Below, in pieces: positions 52,843-61,697 of a stretch of 64,000 bases of DNA. Location of the stretch: positions 112,492 to 176,491 of the forward strand of contig NZ_QKVL01000009.1 of the NCBI RefSeq assembly GCF_003231275.1, in the 5' to 3' direction. The stretch's first letter is position 1; each line of letters opens with the position of its first letter. The position numbers and the translations under genes are program-made. The DNA is from Pseudomonas huaxiensis (lineage in GTDB: Bacteria; Pseudomonadota; Gammaproteobacteria; Pseudomonadales; Pseudomonadaceae). A model generated the notes under the pieces. It saw only the letters and a list, made by a program, of their open reading frames with translations. It was not told the DNA's origin and did no database searches.

Positions 52843-53367
52843 ATGGCAGGGTTCAGCGCACATCGCATCACCAATGCGTCGGTCTACCTGGACGGCAACA
52901 GCTTCTTCGGGCGTGTCGAAGAAATCGACCTCGGCACGGTCAAGTCCGTGATGAGCGACTTTCAGGGCTTGGGAATGGTCGGCCTGATCGAGCTGCCGGA
53001 CGGGATCGACAAGCTCGAAGGAAAAATCGTCTGGAATAGCCTGTACTACGACGCTGCAAAGCGCTTCGCTACGCCGTTCAAGACGGTGCAGTTGCAGTGC
53101 CGGTCGAACGTCCAAGTGTTCAACAGTGCCGGCCTGGTTGACGAAATGCCGCTGGTCACCCTGATGACCGTGATGTTCAAAGAGTACCAACTGGGGAGCT
53201 ACAAACCTCGCGACCCGACCAAGTTCGAATCGCCGTTCTCGGCGATCTACGTGCGCCAGGTGCTCAATGGCAGCGAGGTGGTGTTGCTGGACTACCTGTC
53301 CAACATCTTCAAAGTCGGCGGACAGGATCAACTGGCCAAGTACAGAAAAAATATTGGGCAAGCGTAG
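52843..53367 (+). CDS. Tail tube protein (Mu gpM-like)
   Basis: A 174-residue tube subunit starting MAGFSAHRITNASVYLDG, with P2 FII-type features (LVTLMTVMFKEYQLGSYKP). It lies directly after the sheath stop. Confidence 0.9.
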   Translation: MAGFSAHRITNASVYLDGNSFFGRVEEIDLGTVKSVMSDFQGLGMVGLIELPDGIDKLEGKIVWNSLYYDAAKRFATPFKTVQLQCRSNVQVFNSAGLVDEMPLVTLMTVMFKEYQLGSYKPRDPTKFESPFSAIYVRQVLNGSEVVLLDYLSNIFKVGGQDQLAKYRKNIGQA

Positions 53368-53408
53368 TCAGGAAACGCTTCATGGATGAAGCTGCCAGGA
53401 TGGCAATG

Positions 53409-53440
53409 CAAGCCCCGCGAAAATGCGGGGCTTGCTCTTT
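53409..53440 (+). terminator. Rho-independent terminator after the tail tube gene
   Basis: CAAGCCCCGC-GAAAAT-GCGGGGCTTG forms a perfect 10-bp stem followed by CTCTTT. The T-tract is the start of repeat copy 3, so end of one block and start of the next touch. Confidence 0.8.
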
Positions 53441-53455
53441 AAACCCGATTAAAAG
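53435..53455. repeat. Late-block repeat, copy 3
   Basis: A perfect copy of the 21-bp repeat, directly after the terminator stem and 75 bp before the tail chaperone start at 53531. Confidence 0.8.
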
Positions 53456-53530
53456 TCAGCACCGCGACCAGGTGTGATGCTCAGGGCTCTTTCAGAGCAA
53501 CCGATCAGACCGATCAACCTGGAGCATCAA

Positions 53531-53869
53531 ATGGCCGCCCCTCTCAGCATTACACTCAAATTCCCCTTCACTAATGCTGCTGGTGAATTGATCACCACGC
53601 TGCCTATCAAACGCCTCAAGCGTAAAGACTTGGCGGCTGCCCATTCCTTCGCCAAAGGCGAAGTGGCCCAGGAGGACTTCATTTTCGCCAGGATGACCGG
53701 CCTGACCATGGAGGACATTGGGGAACTCGACATCGCCGATGCCAAGGTAGTGACCGAGGTGTTTCGGGGAATCGCTGATGGCGGAGACATCGCTGAAATC
53801 CTGGGACGAAGCACTGCTGCTCGTGTTGAGGATGCAGCCATCGGAGATTCGCCGGCTGACAATGGCTGA
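53531..53869 (+). CDS. Tail assembly chaperone (Mu gp41/P2 gpE-like)
   Basis: A 112-residue chaperone for the tape measure: LPIKRLKRKDLAAAHSFAKG and IFARMTGLTMEDIGELD. ATG 53531 follows GGAG; an upstream in-frame ATG at 53474 would extend it by 19 residues across the leader. Its 3' third overlaps a second frame (53778-53945). Confidence 0.85.
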   Translation: MAAPLSITLKFPFTNAAGELITTLPIKRLKRKDLAAAHSFAKGEVAQEDFIFARMTGLTMEDIGELDIADAKVVTEVFRGIADGGDIAEILGRSTAARVEDAAIGDSPADNG

Positions 53870-53945
53870 GTACTGGCGCTGGTGTGACGTGTGCGAGCGG
53901 GAAATCAACCGCCGCATCGAAGCCGCCGAAAACATGCGCCATTGA
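53778..53945 (+). CDS. Overlapping second tail-chaperone frame (frameshift product or independent ORF)
   Basis: This frame is open from 53754 to the stop at 53945 and encodes LRMQPSEIRRLTMAEYWRW, then CDVCEREINRRIEAAENMRH. It is in the -2 (+1) frame relative to the chaperone gene, the shift known for Mu. ATG 53778 with GGGGA upstream could also start a 55-residue protein alone. The extended chaperone would match the gpE/E' (lambda G/GT) scheme just before the tape measure gene. Confidence 0.7.
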   Translation: MAETSLKSWDEALLLVLRMQPSEIRRLTMAEYWRWCDVCEREINRRIEAAENMRH

Positions 53946-54007
53946 TCACCCGACCGGGAGCTGTATAGCTCCCGGTGCCTTTTCAAACTCCGGCAGCGTA
54001 GCGAATC

Positions 54008-56857
54008 ATGGCAAACGAAATCCTTGTTGGATTGAAGATCGGGGCTGCTGTATCAGGCACGCTGAATGCCGCCTTTGGCTCAGCAAAGTCCGTGGTGCAG
54101 CAGCTTGGGCGGGCAACTGACGGGCTCACTGCAAAGCAGAAGCGAATCGGCTCAGAGCTTTCGGACTCGATTGCTCGCGGTGGATCGGGCATCGGACGCC
54201 TTCGCCGTGAGTATGATCAAGTCGGTCGAGCAATTGATCAGCTCAGATCCAAACAGGAGCGGCTCAACCTCAGCATCGCACGCTCTGAAACCCTGAAAAA
54301 CGAACGTGCCGAGCTTCGCGGCGAGGCAATGGAAACGGCAGGGACAGCCGCCGTAGTCGCGGCGCCAGTTGCCAAGGCAGTCGATATCGCGGTTGATTTT
54401 CAAGATCTGGTGCGCGACATCGCGATCACCGGAGACTTTGACGAGAAAAAGGAAAAGGGCCTCAGCGATGTAATGCGCGGCGCTGCGCTGCAGTGGAACC
54501 AGACTCAAATGGAGGTTGGCAAGGGCGTTGGGGTGCTCATTGCGGGGAACATCTCTAACGTCAAAGAGCTGGAAGCCTATGCGCCAATCATGGCGAAGTC
54601 AGCCACCGCGACTCGGGCATCAATGGACGATCTCGGCGCAGTAGCAATCGCGCTGAACGACAACTTGGGCATCACGTCTACCGGCTTTGAACGGTCGATG
54701 AACATGCTGGCCTACGCAGGTAAAAGTGGTCAGTTTGAACTCGCGGACATGGCTAAGTGGTTGCCAAAACTGACACCACAATTTGCTGCCCTGGGGATTA
54801 CCGGAGAGCGGGCGGTGGCCGAGATCGGAGCGTCCTTGCAGATTGCGCGCAAAGGCGCAGGTAGCAACGACGAAGCTGCGAACAACTTCATGAACTTTAT
54901 GAACAAGTTGACCGCGCCTGCTACCACAAAAGCATTCAAGGACGCAGGCATAGATCTCGAAAGCGCAATGAAAAACCTGGTAAGTCGAGGGCTTTCGCCT
55001 GCTGAGGCGATGATTAAAATAATCACAAAGTATCTCGGCAGCGATGCACCAGCGGCGGCAGATAAATACAAAAAGGCGCTAGACATCAAAGACGACAAGG
55101 AGCGTCAAACTGCTCTGGCTCGGCTTGATGAAGCCTACAAGTTAAGTGCGCTATTTGGTGACCAAGAAGTGCTGGCATTTGTTCGTCCTGCACTTGCCAA
55201 CCAGAATGAGACGGCAAGCATTCAGCGGGGCAGCAAGGATGCTGCTGATAAAGGTGTGCAGGATTCCGATTGGAAAAAGCGAATGGGCAGCGCAAAGGAG
55301 CAACTCAAAGCGCTGAACATCGGAATGACGGACCTCGGCATTACAGTCGGCACCATTGTTCTGCCAGCCATCGTCGACCTAACGCAACGGGTTGTGCCGA
55401 TGGTTCAAACTTTCTCTGAGTGGTCCGAAGAGCATTCGGAACTTGTCGGTGGTGCGATCAAGTTTGTGGCCGGGCTTGTAGCGTTGAAGCTCGGTTTCAT
55501 CGGCATCCGATACGGCGTAAACCTCGGTGCGACCGCACTTAATGGCATTGGTACGGCGCTATCGCTGGCTTCGGGCAGAATGGCATTGTTCAACAGGGCG
55601 TTAATCGCTGCGCGCCTGGCACCGTTCATCGCGGGTATCAGAAATCTTGCCGGAGTTATTCCAGGGCTGACCTATGTAACCGGGCTATTCGGCACTGTGC
55701 TGGCCGCCACGCCTATCGGTTGGATCATCGCCGCATTCGCTGCGTTGGCAGTTGCCTCATTCCTTGTTTACAAGCACTGGGATCAGATCAGCGCCTTTTC
55801 GTCTGGCTTCTTCACCGGGTTGGTGGAGGGTCTTAAACCGATTGGCGATGCTTTTTCTGCTGCGTTTTCATCCTTGGCACCCTTGTTCTCCGCTATCGGG
55901 CAGATGATCGAACCCATGATCGGTTGGTTCCGCGAGCTGTTCGCGCCGATCAAACTGACATCTGATGAACTTGGCCAGGCGACGACATCCGGCATGAATT
56001 TCGGTCTAGCCGTTGGAGGTGTGATCTCGGCATTGTTTACGCCGGCACGGTGGCTGCTTGAGTTCATTGGTGAGATTCCCAAAGCGTTTGAAGGTGGCAT
56101 CGGCAGTATTGCTGCGCTGATCGCAAACTTCTCTCCCGTAGGCCTGTTCTACCGCGCGTTTGCCGGGGTGCTTGATTACTTCGGAGTCGAGTTGCCGGCG
56201 AAGTTCACCGACTTCGGCGGCATGATTATCTCCGGCCTGGTCAGCGGGATCGGCAATGCGCTCGATGCTGCCAAAGAGTCTGTTATCGCCGTCGGTACTT
56301 CTATCAAGACCTGGTTCACCGAGACACTGGGCATCCAGTCACCCAGCCGTGTTTTCATCGGTTACGGGGCGAACATCAGCGAAGGCGCGGCTATCGGGAT
56401 CACCAGTCAGGAGGGGGTGGTTCGACAAGCAGCGCTCGGGCTGTCTGGAGCAACCGGTGTTGAACTGGCAGCGCCGAAATTGCTTTCGCCTGTAATGCCT
56501 TTGATGCCTGGCCCCGACGCCCCTGAACCGTTGCTGCGTTCACTACAGTTTGAGTTCGTCCGGCAACAGTCAACAGTGCTACCCGAATCTAACGCAGCCC
56601 AAGGGACGCCGCGCCCGCCACCCCGCCCTGAGGCGGTGTCTCTCGCAAGCCGAATGGCTCCTGGTGCAGCCGATGCCCAAGGCGAAAGCACCATGGTCGT
56701 TCACTACTCGCCGAAGATTGAGCTTCCTGCAGGTGCTCAACCACCGCAGATTGAGCAGGCCTTAAGAAGCGGCTATGACGAATTCCTTAGGTTCATGGAG
56801 CGCTTCCAGCACGACCAACGTCGCCGTAGCTATGGTCCTGCGGGAGGGTCTGCCTGA
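54008..56857 (+). CDS. Tail tape measure protein (Mu gp42-like)
   Basis: A 949-residue protein with N-terminal coiled coil (DQVGRAIDQLRSKQERLNLS), a conserved domain with MAKWLPKLTPQFAALGITGE, and two or more hydrophobic stretches (residues ~480-600; GLTYVTGLFGTVLAATPIGW and following). At about 0.15 nm per residue it predicts a tail near 140 nm. Confidence 0.93.
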   Translation: MANEILVGLKIGAAVSGTLNAAFGSAKSVVQQLGRATDGLTAKQKRIGSELSDSIARGGSGIGRLRREYDQVGRAIDQLRSKQERLNLSIARSETLKNERAELRGEAMETAGTAAVVAAPVAKAVDIAVDFQDLVRDIAITGDFDEKKEKGLSDVMRGAALQWNQTQMEVGKGVGVLIAGNISNVKELEAYAPIMAKSATATRASMDDLGAVAIALNDNLGITSTGFERSMNMLAYAGKSGQFELADMAKWLPKLTPQFAALGITGERAVAEIGASLQIARKGAGSNDEAANNFMNFMNKLTAPATTKAFKDAGIDLESAMKNLVSRGLSPAEAMIKIITKYLGSDAPAAADKYKKALDIKDDKERQTALARLDEAYKLSALFGDQEVLAFVRPALANQNETASIQRGSKDAADKGVQDSDWKKRMGSAKEQLKALNIGMTDLGITVGTIVLPAIVDLTQRVVPMVQTFSEWSEEHSELVGGAIKFVAGLVALKLGFIGIRYGVNLGATALNGIGTALSLASGRMALFNRALIAARLAPFIAGIRNLAGVIPGLTYVTGLFGTVLAATPIGWIIAAFAALAVASFLVYKHWDQISAFSSGFFTGLVEGLKPIGDAFSAAFSSLAPLFSAIGQMIEPMIGWFRELFAPIKLTSDELGQATTSGMNFGLAVGGVISALFTPARWLLEFIGEIPKAFEGGIGSIAALIANFSPVGLFYRAFAGVLDYFGVELPAKFTDFGGMIISGLVSGIGNALDAAKESVIAVGTSIKTWFTETLGIQSPSRVFIGYGANISEGAAIGITSQEGVVRQAALGLSGATGVELAAPKLLSPVMPLMPGPDAPEPLLRSLQFEFVRQQSTVLPESNAAQGTPRPPPRPEAVSLASRMAPGAADAQGESTMVVHYSPKIELPAGAQPPQIEQALRSGYDEFLRFMERFQHDQRRRSYGPAGGSA

Positions 56858-57741
56858 TGTTTGCGATCTTGGGTGACATTGAATTCACCGTTTCCGGTGG
56901 CATTGTTGGGATGGAGTTGCGATCAGCAGCAGAATGGGCAGAGCACGCGCGTATAAAAGGAAAGCCTCTGCTGGAGTGGATTGGTGAAGGGCTCGATGAG
57001 ATCACCTTGAGCATCGAGCTTCGTCCGCAGCTCGGAGATCCTGAGGCGCGCTGGAAGGCGCTACGGGAAGCCAAATCCAAGCATCTACCGCTGGCCCTGG
57101 TACTCGGCAATGGTGATTATCTCGGCCCGCAAGTTGTTACCGACTTGAGCCTGGTTCATCACCGAATGTCAGCAACCGGCCAGCTTGCCTCGGCTGCCGT
57201 GCAACTGAGCTTGCGTGAGTACACCGGAGCGTTCACACGCAAGATTGTCGCTCCGCCTGCTTTGATTGGCCCGGCCGTGAGCGGCACTCCCGCTGCGGCG
57301 GCGGGCTCGCCGGGCCTGCTGTCGAAGTTCATGCCTGCCCCGTCAACAACGCAGATGGTCATCGGTCACGCGAAAACGGCTGCCAACATTCTCCGGGCCG
57401 GCAAGAACTTGTATGACCAGGTGAAAGCTGGCAATGCCTTGATGATCCTCAACCAAGTGCCGCAAATGCTGGGTGTGACGGCTCAGGTTATTGGGCCGCT
57501 GGAAGGCCTGACCGAGGCAGCGGGCTTGCTCAAGGACGGCGCGGACCTAGCCAGGATGGGCGAAGACGTACTGGGCAGTGTCATGGGGGCACGCTCCAGC
57601 CTGAACCCGGTCGATCTGGGAAACATCGTCGAACGTTTCGAGGCATCGCGTGACTCCCTTGGCCAAGCTCTGACCACAATGGACAGCGCAGGCACGCGCC
57701 TGGCCGGACTGGCCGCGCAAGTCATCACCAGGAAAGCCTGA
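56857..57741 (+). CDS. P2 gpU-like tail protein with C-terminal extension
   Basis: A 294-residue protein. Residues 1-125 match P2 gpU (MFAILGDIEFTVSGGIVGME, then ITLSIELRPQLGDP). The rest is a helical extension. It overlaps the tape measure stop by 1 bp. Confidence 0.85.
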   Translation: MFAILGDIEFTVSGGIVGMELRSAAEWAEHARIKGKPLLEWIGEGLDEITLSIELRPQLGDPEARWKALREAKSKHLPLALVLGNGDYLGPQVVTDLSLVHHRMSATGQLASAAVQLSLREYTGAFTRKIVAPPALIGPAVSGTPAAAAGSPGLLSKFMPAPSTTQMVIGHAKTAANILRAGKNLYDQVKAGNALMILNQVPQMLGVTAQVIGPLEGLTEAAGLLKDGADLARMGEDVLGSVMGARSSLNPVDLGNIVERFEASRDSLGQALTTMDSAGTRLAGLAAQVITRKA

Positions 57742-57743
57742 TC

Positions 57744-57950
57744 ATGTTCATTCTGCATGTGACAACCGAAGGAGAGCGCTGGGACTCGCTGGCCTGGAGG
57801 TACTACGGTGATGCCCACCGCTACCAGCCAATTGCCCAGGCGAACCCACATGTGCCGCTCACCGCTGCATTGCCTGCCGGGCTGACCCTTGCCATTCCAA
57901 TGCTTGAGCAACAACCGACTACAGAGGATCTCCCGCCGTGGATGCGCTGA
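57744..57950 (+). CDS. Tail protein X (P2 gpX-like, LysM)
   Basis: A 68-residue LysM-type protein: GERWDSLAWRYYGDAHRYQP. It sits between gpU- and gpD-like genes as in P2-like tails. Confidence 0.88.
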   Translation: MFILHVTTEGERWDSLAWRYYGDAHRYQPIAQANPHVPLTAALPAGLTLAIPMLEQQPTTEDLPPWMR

Positions 57951-59050
57951 CACCGAACCAGGTGCCTGAGGCTCGCTTCGTACTGAGCTATCAGCACCGC
58001 AACATCACGCACGATATCAGTCAGCACCTGTTGTCCCTGACGTACTCCGACTATCTGACTGGCCAGGCCGACAGCCTTGACGTCGAACTGGAAGACACCG
58101 AAGGCAAATGGTCCGATGCATGGTATCCAGGCCATGGCGACCTGCTTACTCTGTCGATGGGATGGCAGGGCAAGCCCTTGCGCACCCTGGGCAACTTCGA
58201 AATTGACGAGGTTGAGCTGAATGCACCGCCTTCAACCGTCAACATTCGCGCCCTCGGCGCTGGCATCCAGTCCGCACTGCGTACAACTGAGCACCGTGCA
58301 TACGAGAACACCACGCTTGATGCCGTGGCAAAGCAGATCGCGGCGCGGCAGGGTATGGAATTGGTGGGGCGCATCGAGCCGATCAAGCTCGACCGCCTCA
58401 CGCAGCAAGACTCCGATTTGACCTTCCTGCGCAACCTTGCAGGCGAGTACGACTACGCGTTCAAAGTCACCGGCAAGCGCATGGTGTTTCATTCAATCAG
58501 CGATCTGGCTAAGGGCAAGCCGGTAGCCACCCTGGCACTGACAGACCTCGCCAGTGTGCGCCTGCGCGACCAAATCACCGTCGTGCCGCAGAAGGTCGTG
58601 GTCAAGCACAAGGAGCCCGCTCAGAAAAAGCTGATTTCATATGACATCGTGAACGGCGAAACGGTGGCTGTGCCCAGCAGCTCCAGCAAAGCCACAACCA
58701 GCGCAGACACAAAGAAACAGCGCAAGCGTGCAGCGTCTGAAGAGATAGCAAAAGCCAAGGCCAAGGCCGACCTGGCGAAAGCAAACAGGGAGCGCACGAC
58801 TGGCGGCTGGACAGCCATGGGCCGGCCTGAACTGGTCAGCGGCAACGTCGTGACACTGCGAGCTGCAGGAAAACTGGGTGGCGACTACTTGATCACCGCT
58901 GCCCATCACCGGATCACGCGCAGCGGTGGCTATACAGTCGACCAGGAAGCCTGCAGGGTCGCAGCGCCCTCGATCTCCATGACGCAACAAAACATACAGC
59001 CGGACCTTGCGCTCTCCACCTACGGGCCGCAGCCGGATGTTGTCGCATGA
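57938..59050 (+). CDS. Baseplate hub protein (P2 gpD-like)
   Basis: A 370-residue VgrG-related hub with SLTYSDYLTGQADSLDVELE and the coil-rich segment SEEIAKAKAKADLAKANRER. It starts at GTG 57938 with AGAGGATC upstream, overlapping gene X by 13 bp. Confidence 0.9.
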   Translation: MDALTPNQVPEARFVLSYQHRNITHDISQHLLSLTYSDYLTGQADSLDVELEDTEGKWSDAWYPGHGDLLTLSMGWQGKPLRTLGNFEIDEVELNAPPSTVNIRALGAGIQSALRTTEHRAYENTTLDAVAKQIAARQGMELVGRIEPIKLDRLTQQDSDLTFLRNLAGEYDYAFKVTGKRMVFHSISDLAKGKPVATLALTDLASVRLRDQITVVPQKVVVKHKEPAQKKLISYDIVNGETVAVPSSSSKATTSADTKKQRKRAASEEIAKAKAKADLAKANRERTTGGWTAMGRPELVSGNVVTLRAAGKLGGDYLITAAHHRITRSGGYTVDQEACRVAAPSISMTQQNIQPDLALSTYGPQPDVVA

Positions 59051-59580
59051 GTGTGGCGTTGGAGTACGGCGAGGTCAGTGCGGTGGACTATTTGACGTGC
59101 CGCATCCGGGTGCGCCTGGATGACCGCGATGGTGTCGAGAGCTATTGGCTCAACGTTCCGCAGCGCAACTCGCAAGGGACCAAGCGGCGTCCGTTGATGC
59201 CGGAGATCGGCGAGCAGGTGGCGGTGTTGCTGGATGATGACGGTGTTGGTGGGGTCTGCCTGGGCGGCGTTTACTCAACCGCTGAGCCGCCGCCAGTAGA
59301 CGATGAAGACACTGACTACGTGCGCTATCGCGATGGCACTGTAGTGAGCTATAACCAGGCTGCTGGGGTGATGAGCGTGGAGAATGTGGGCGAACTAGTG
59401 GTGAGTTGCGCTCGCGGCGTAACGCTTCAGACTGGCGAACCTGTGATCGTGAAGGCTCCCGCTGTCAACCTAAAGGTATCCCAAGTCACGTTGGACGGTA
59501 ACCTGCAGGTCAATGGCGATATCAGTGCAACAGGTACTGTCATGGATGCTGGTGGAAATTCGAACCATCACTCTCATTAG
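59047..59580 (+). CDS. Baseplate spike protein V (P2 gpV/Mu gp45-like)
   Basis: A 177-residue spike: an OB-fold start (LTCRIRVRLDDRDGVESYWL), a beta-helix core, and a C-terminus ending NSNHHSH, whose histidines likely bind the iron at the membrane-piercing tip. Confidence 0.9.
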   Translation: MSVALEYGEVSAVDYLTCRIRVRLDDRDGVESYWLNVPQRNSQGTKRRPLMPEIGEQVAVLLDDDGVGGVCLGGVYSTAEPPPVDDEDTDYVRYRDGTVVSYNQAAGVMSVENVGELVVSCARGVTLQTGEPVIVKAPAVNLKVSQVTLDGNLQVNGDISATGTVMDAGGNSNHHSH

Positions 59581-59587
59581 TCGAGCA

Positions 59588-59608
59588 CTCTTTAAACCCG
59601 ATTAAAAG
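59588..59608. repeat. Late-block repeat, copy 4
   Basis: A perfect copy of the 21-bp repeat, 7 bp after the spike gene stop and 32 bp before the gpW-like start. Confidence 0.8.
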
Positions 59609-59640
59609 CCGGGCTGGCCTGGCTTTCTCATCATTGGCGC

Positions 59641-60018
59641 ATGACTACGCCAACTCCCTACACAAGCATCACCGCCGCCCACTGGCAACCCGCCCTCGGT
59701 ACGTCCGGTGAGGTTGTTCAAGGCCTGCGCGACATCGATCAAGCCATCCGCATCATCCTTGTAACGCCGAAGGGCAGCGATTCGCACCGCCCAGAATTCG
59801 GTAGCGACCTGCACCTCTACCTCGACTGGCCAGCCCACCAGGTCACCCCGTACCTGGTGCGCGAAACCATAGAAGCGATCAGGCGCTGGGAAACCCGCGT
59901 GTCCGTTGTCCGTGTCGAAGTCCAGCTTGATGCCGAACGCATCATTCTCCGCACTGTTTGGCGGGTTGCTGACGGTATCGTCCAGATGACCGAGGTGCCC
60001 TATGCGCGATCTGCCTAA
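59641..60018 (+). CDS. Baseplate wedge protein W (gp25-like)
   Basis: A 125-residue GPW/gp25 protein: GLRDIDQAIRIILVTPKGSD and RPEFGSDLHLYLDWP. It overlaps the gpJ-like gene by 17 bp. Confidence 0.9.
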   Translation: MTTPTPYTSITAAHWQPALGTSGEVVQGLRDIDQAIRIILVTPKGSDSHRPEFGSDLHLYLDWPAHQVTPYLVRETIEAIRRWETRVSVVRVEVQLDAERIILRTVWRVADGIVQMTEVPYARSA

Positions 60019-61123
60019 GCCCGAGTTCGTCAAGATCGATCCAGCGGGCGTGGAAGCCGACCTGATTGCACGCTATGAGGCGAAGTCTGGCAAGACCCTA
60101 TATCCCGCCCAGATCGAGCGCCTGTTCATCGACCTGATCGCCTACACCCGCTCGCGCCTGGACATGTCGATCCAGAACGCAGGCGAGCAACTGCTGGTGC
60201 GCTTCTCCACCGGGCCGATTCTTGACTACCTGGGCGAACTGGTGGCAACGCCACGGCTGCTGGCACAGCCTGCCCGGTGCCAATTGCGCTTCACCATGTC
60301 TACGGTTCGCTCCGTTGCGTTGCTCATCAGTGCCGGCACCCGCGTCAACACCCAAGATGGGAAGCTGACCTTTACCACCGACCAAGATGTACTCATCGCG
60401 CCTGGCCAGCTATCGGTGGCCGTGAATGCCACCTGCCTTACGGCAGGCGTCCAAGGCAACGGTTGGGCGGCGGGTCAGATCAGCGTGATCAGCAACAGCC
60501 CCTTGGCGGGTCTGGTGGCCACGAACATCACCGAGACGGCTGACGGCATCGAGGACGAAGGTGATGATCGCTACCGCGAGCGCATCATTCTGGCCCCCGA
60601 GGCGTTCAGCAACGCAGGCAGCCGAGGTGCTTACCGCTACCACGCGCTTGCAGTGCATCAGTCGATCATTGACGTGGCCGTGCATGGCCCGGACGAGGGC
60701 CAGCTAGATGGCCATGTCGCGCTCTATCCGCTGACCCTCACCGGCTTGCCGTCCGAATCCATTCTTGACCAGGTGAAAGCGCGGCTGAGCGCGGAAAAGG
60801 TCCGCCCCCTGTGCGACACCGTGCATGTATTGGCACCCACCGAAGTTACTTACGCCATCAAGGCCCGGCTGACCTTCTACGCCAATGCTGAACAAGCCGA
60901 TAGCCTTGCGGCTGCCAAGCAGGCCGCCGAGGGCTATGCCGCCGAGCGTCGGACAAAGCTTGGGCTTGACCTGGTGCGTGAACAGTTGACGGCAGCTTTG
61001 CAGGTCACGGGGATCTACAGGGCAGAACTAGAACTGCCCAGCGAGCTACGTGAGCTTCAGGGAAACGAATGGGCCAACTGCACGACCATCGAGCTGATCC
61101 CGAACGGTGTCGCTTATGGCTGA
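60002..61123 (+). CDS. Baseplate J protein (P2 gpJ/Mu gp47-like)
   Basis: A 373-residue wedge protein with VRFSTGPILDYLGELVATPR, GTRVNTQDGKLTFTTD and RYRERIILAPEAFSNAGSRG, the baseplate J family signature. Confidence 0.92.
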   Translation: MRDLPKPEFVKIDPAGVEADLIARYEAKSGKTLYPAQIERLFIDLIAYTRSRLDMSIQNAGEQLLVRFSTGPILDYLGELVATPRLLAQPARCQLRFTMSTVRSVALLISAGTRVNTQDGKLTFTTDQDVLIAPGQLSVAVNATCLTAGVQGNGWAAGQISVISNSPLAGLVATNITETADGIEDEGDDRYRERIILAPEAFSNAGSRGAYRYHALAVHQSIIDVAVHGPDEGQLDGHVALYPLTLTGLPSESILDQVKARLSAEKVRPLCDTVHVLAPTEVTYAIKARLTFYANAEQADSLAAAKQAAEGYAAERRTKLGLDLVREQLTAALQVTGIYRAELELPSELRELQGNEWANCTTIELIPNGVAYG

Positions 61124-61697
61124 GCAACAGCTACCTCCTGCACTGGCCGGCGACGAGCGCTTCGCGCTGTTGGCTGAGCTGCTCGGCGAGAGCATGGCCG
61201 AACTCGATACCAACGCGATGCTCGTGTACCTGGTTGACCTGCTCAAACCGAGCCTTCTGCCGTTCTTGGCCGATCAGTTTTCCTTGCTCGATGAAGCGGC
61301 CTGGTTGCTTGCCGAGTCTGCTGATGCGCGCCGAAGCCTGATCAAGAGCGCCGCCGAGCTTCACCGTTACAAGGGCACGCCGTGGGCGATTCGAGAGGTT
61401 ATCCGACTACTAGGATTCGGCGATGTCACTTTGCAGGAAGGGCTCAGTGGGCAGGTCCGGGATGGCACGATCCGCCGAGACGGCGATCACGTCCATGGAG
61501 ATCCCAGCTCTTGGCCGTGCTATCGCGTGCTCCTGAAGCGCCCCATCACCGCTGACCAGGGCTCCTTGATTCGTCGGCTGCTGCTTTCTGTCGCACCTGC
61601 TCGATGCCGCCTGATTTCACTGGATTACAGCGCAGTGGCTATCCGTCACAACGGAGCTGCTCGGCGCAATGGTCAATACAACAGAGGGAGTAGCTGA
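61116..61697 (+). CDS. Tail protein I (P2 gpI/Mu gp48-like)
   Basis: A 193-residue protein joining baseplate and fibre: LPFLADQFSLLDEAAWLLAE, then LHRYKGTPWAIREVIRLLGF. ATG 61116 overlaps the gpJ stop. Confidence 0.9.
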   Translation: MAEQQLPPALAGDERFALLAELLGESMAELDTNAMLVYLVDLLKPSLLPFLADQFSLLDEAAWLLAESADARRSLIKSAAELHRYKGTPWAIREVIRLLGFGDVTLQEGLSGQVRDGTIRRDGDHVHGDPSSWPCYRVLLKRPITADQGSLIRRLLLSVAPARCRLISLDYSAVAIRHNGAARRNGQYNRGSS

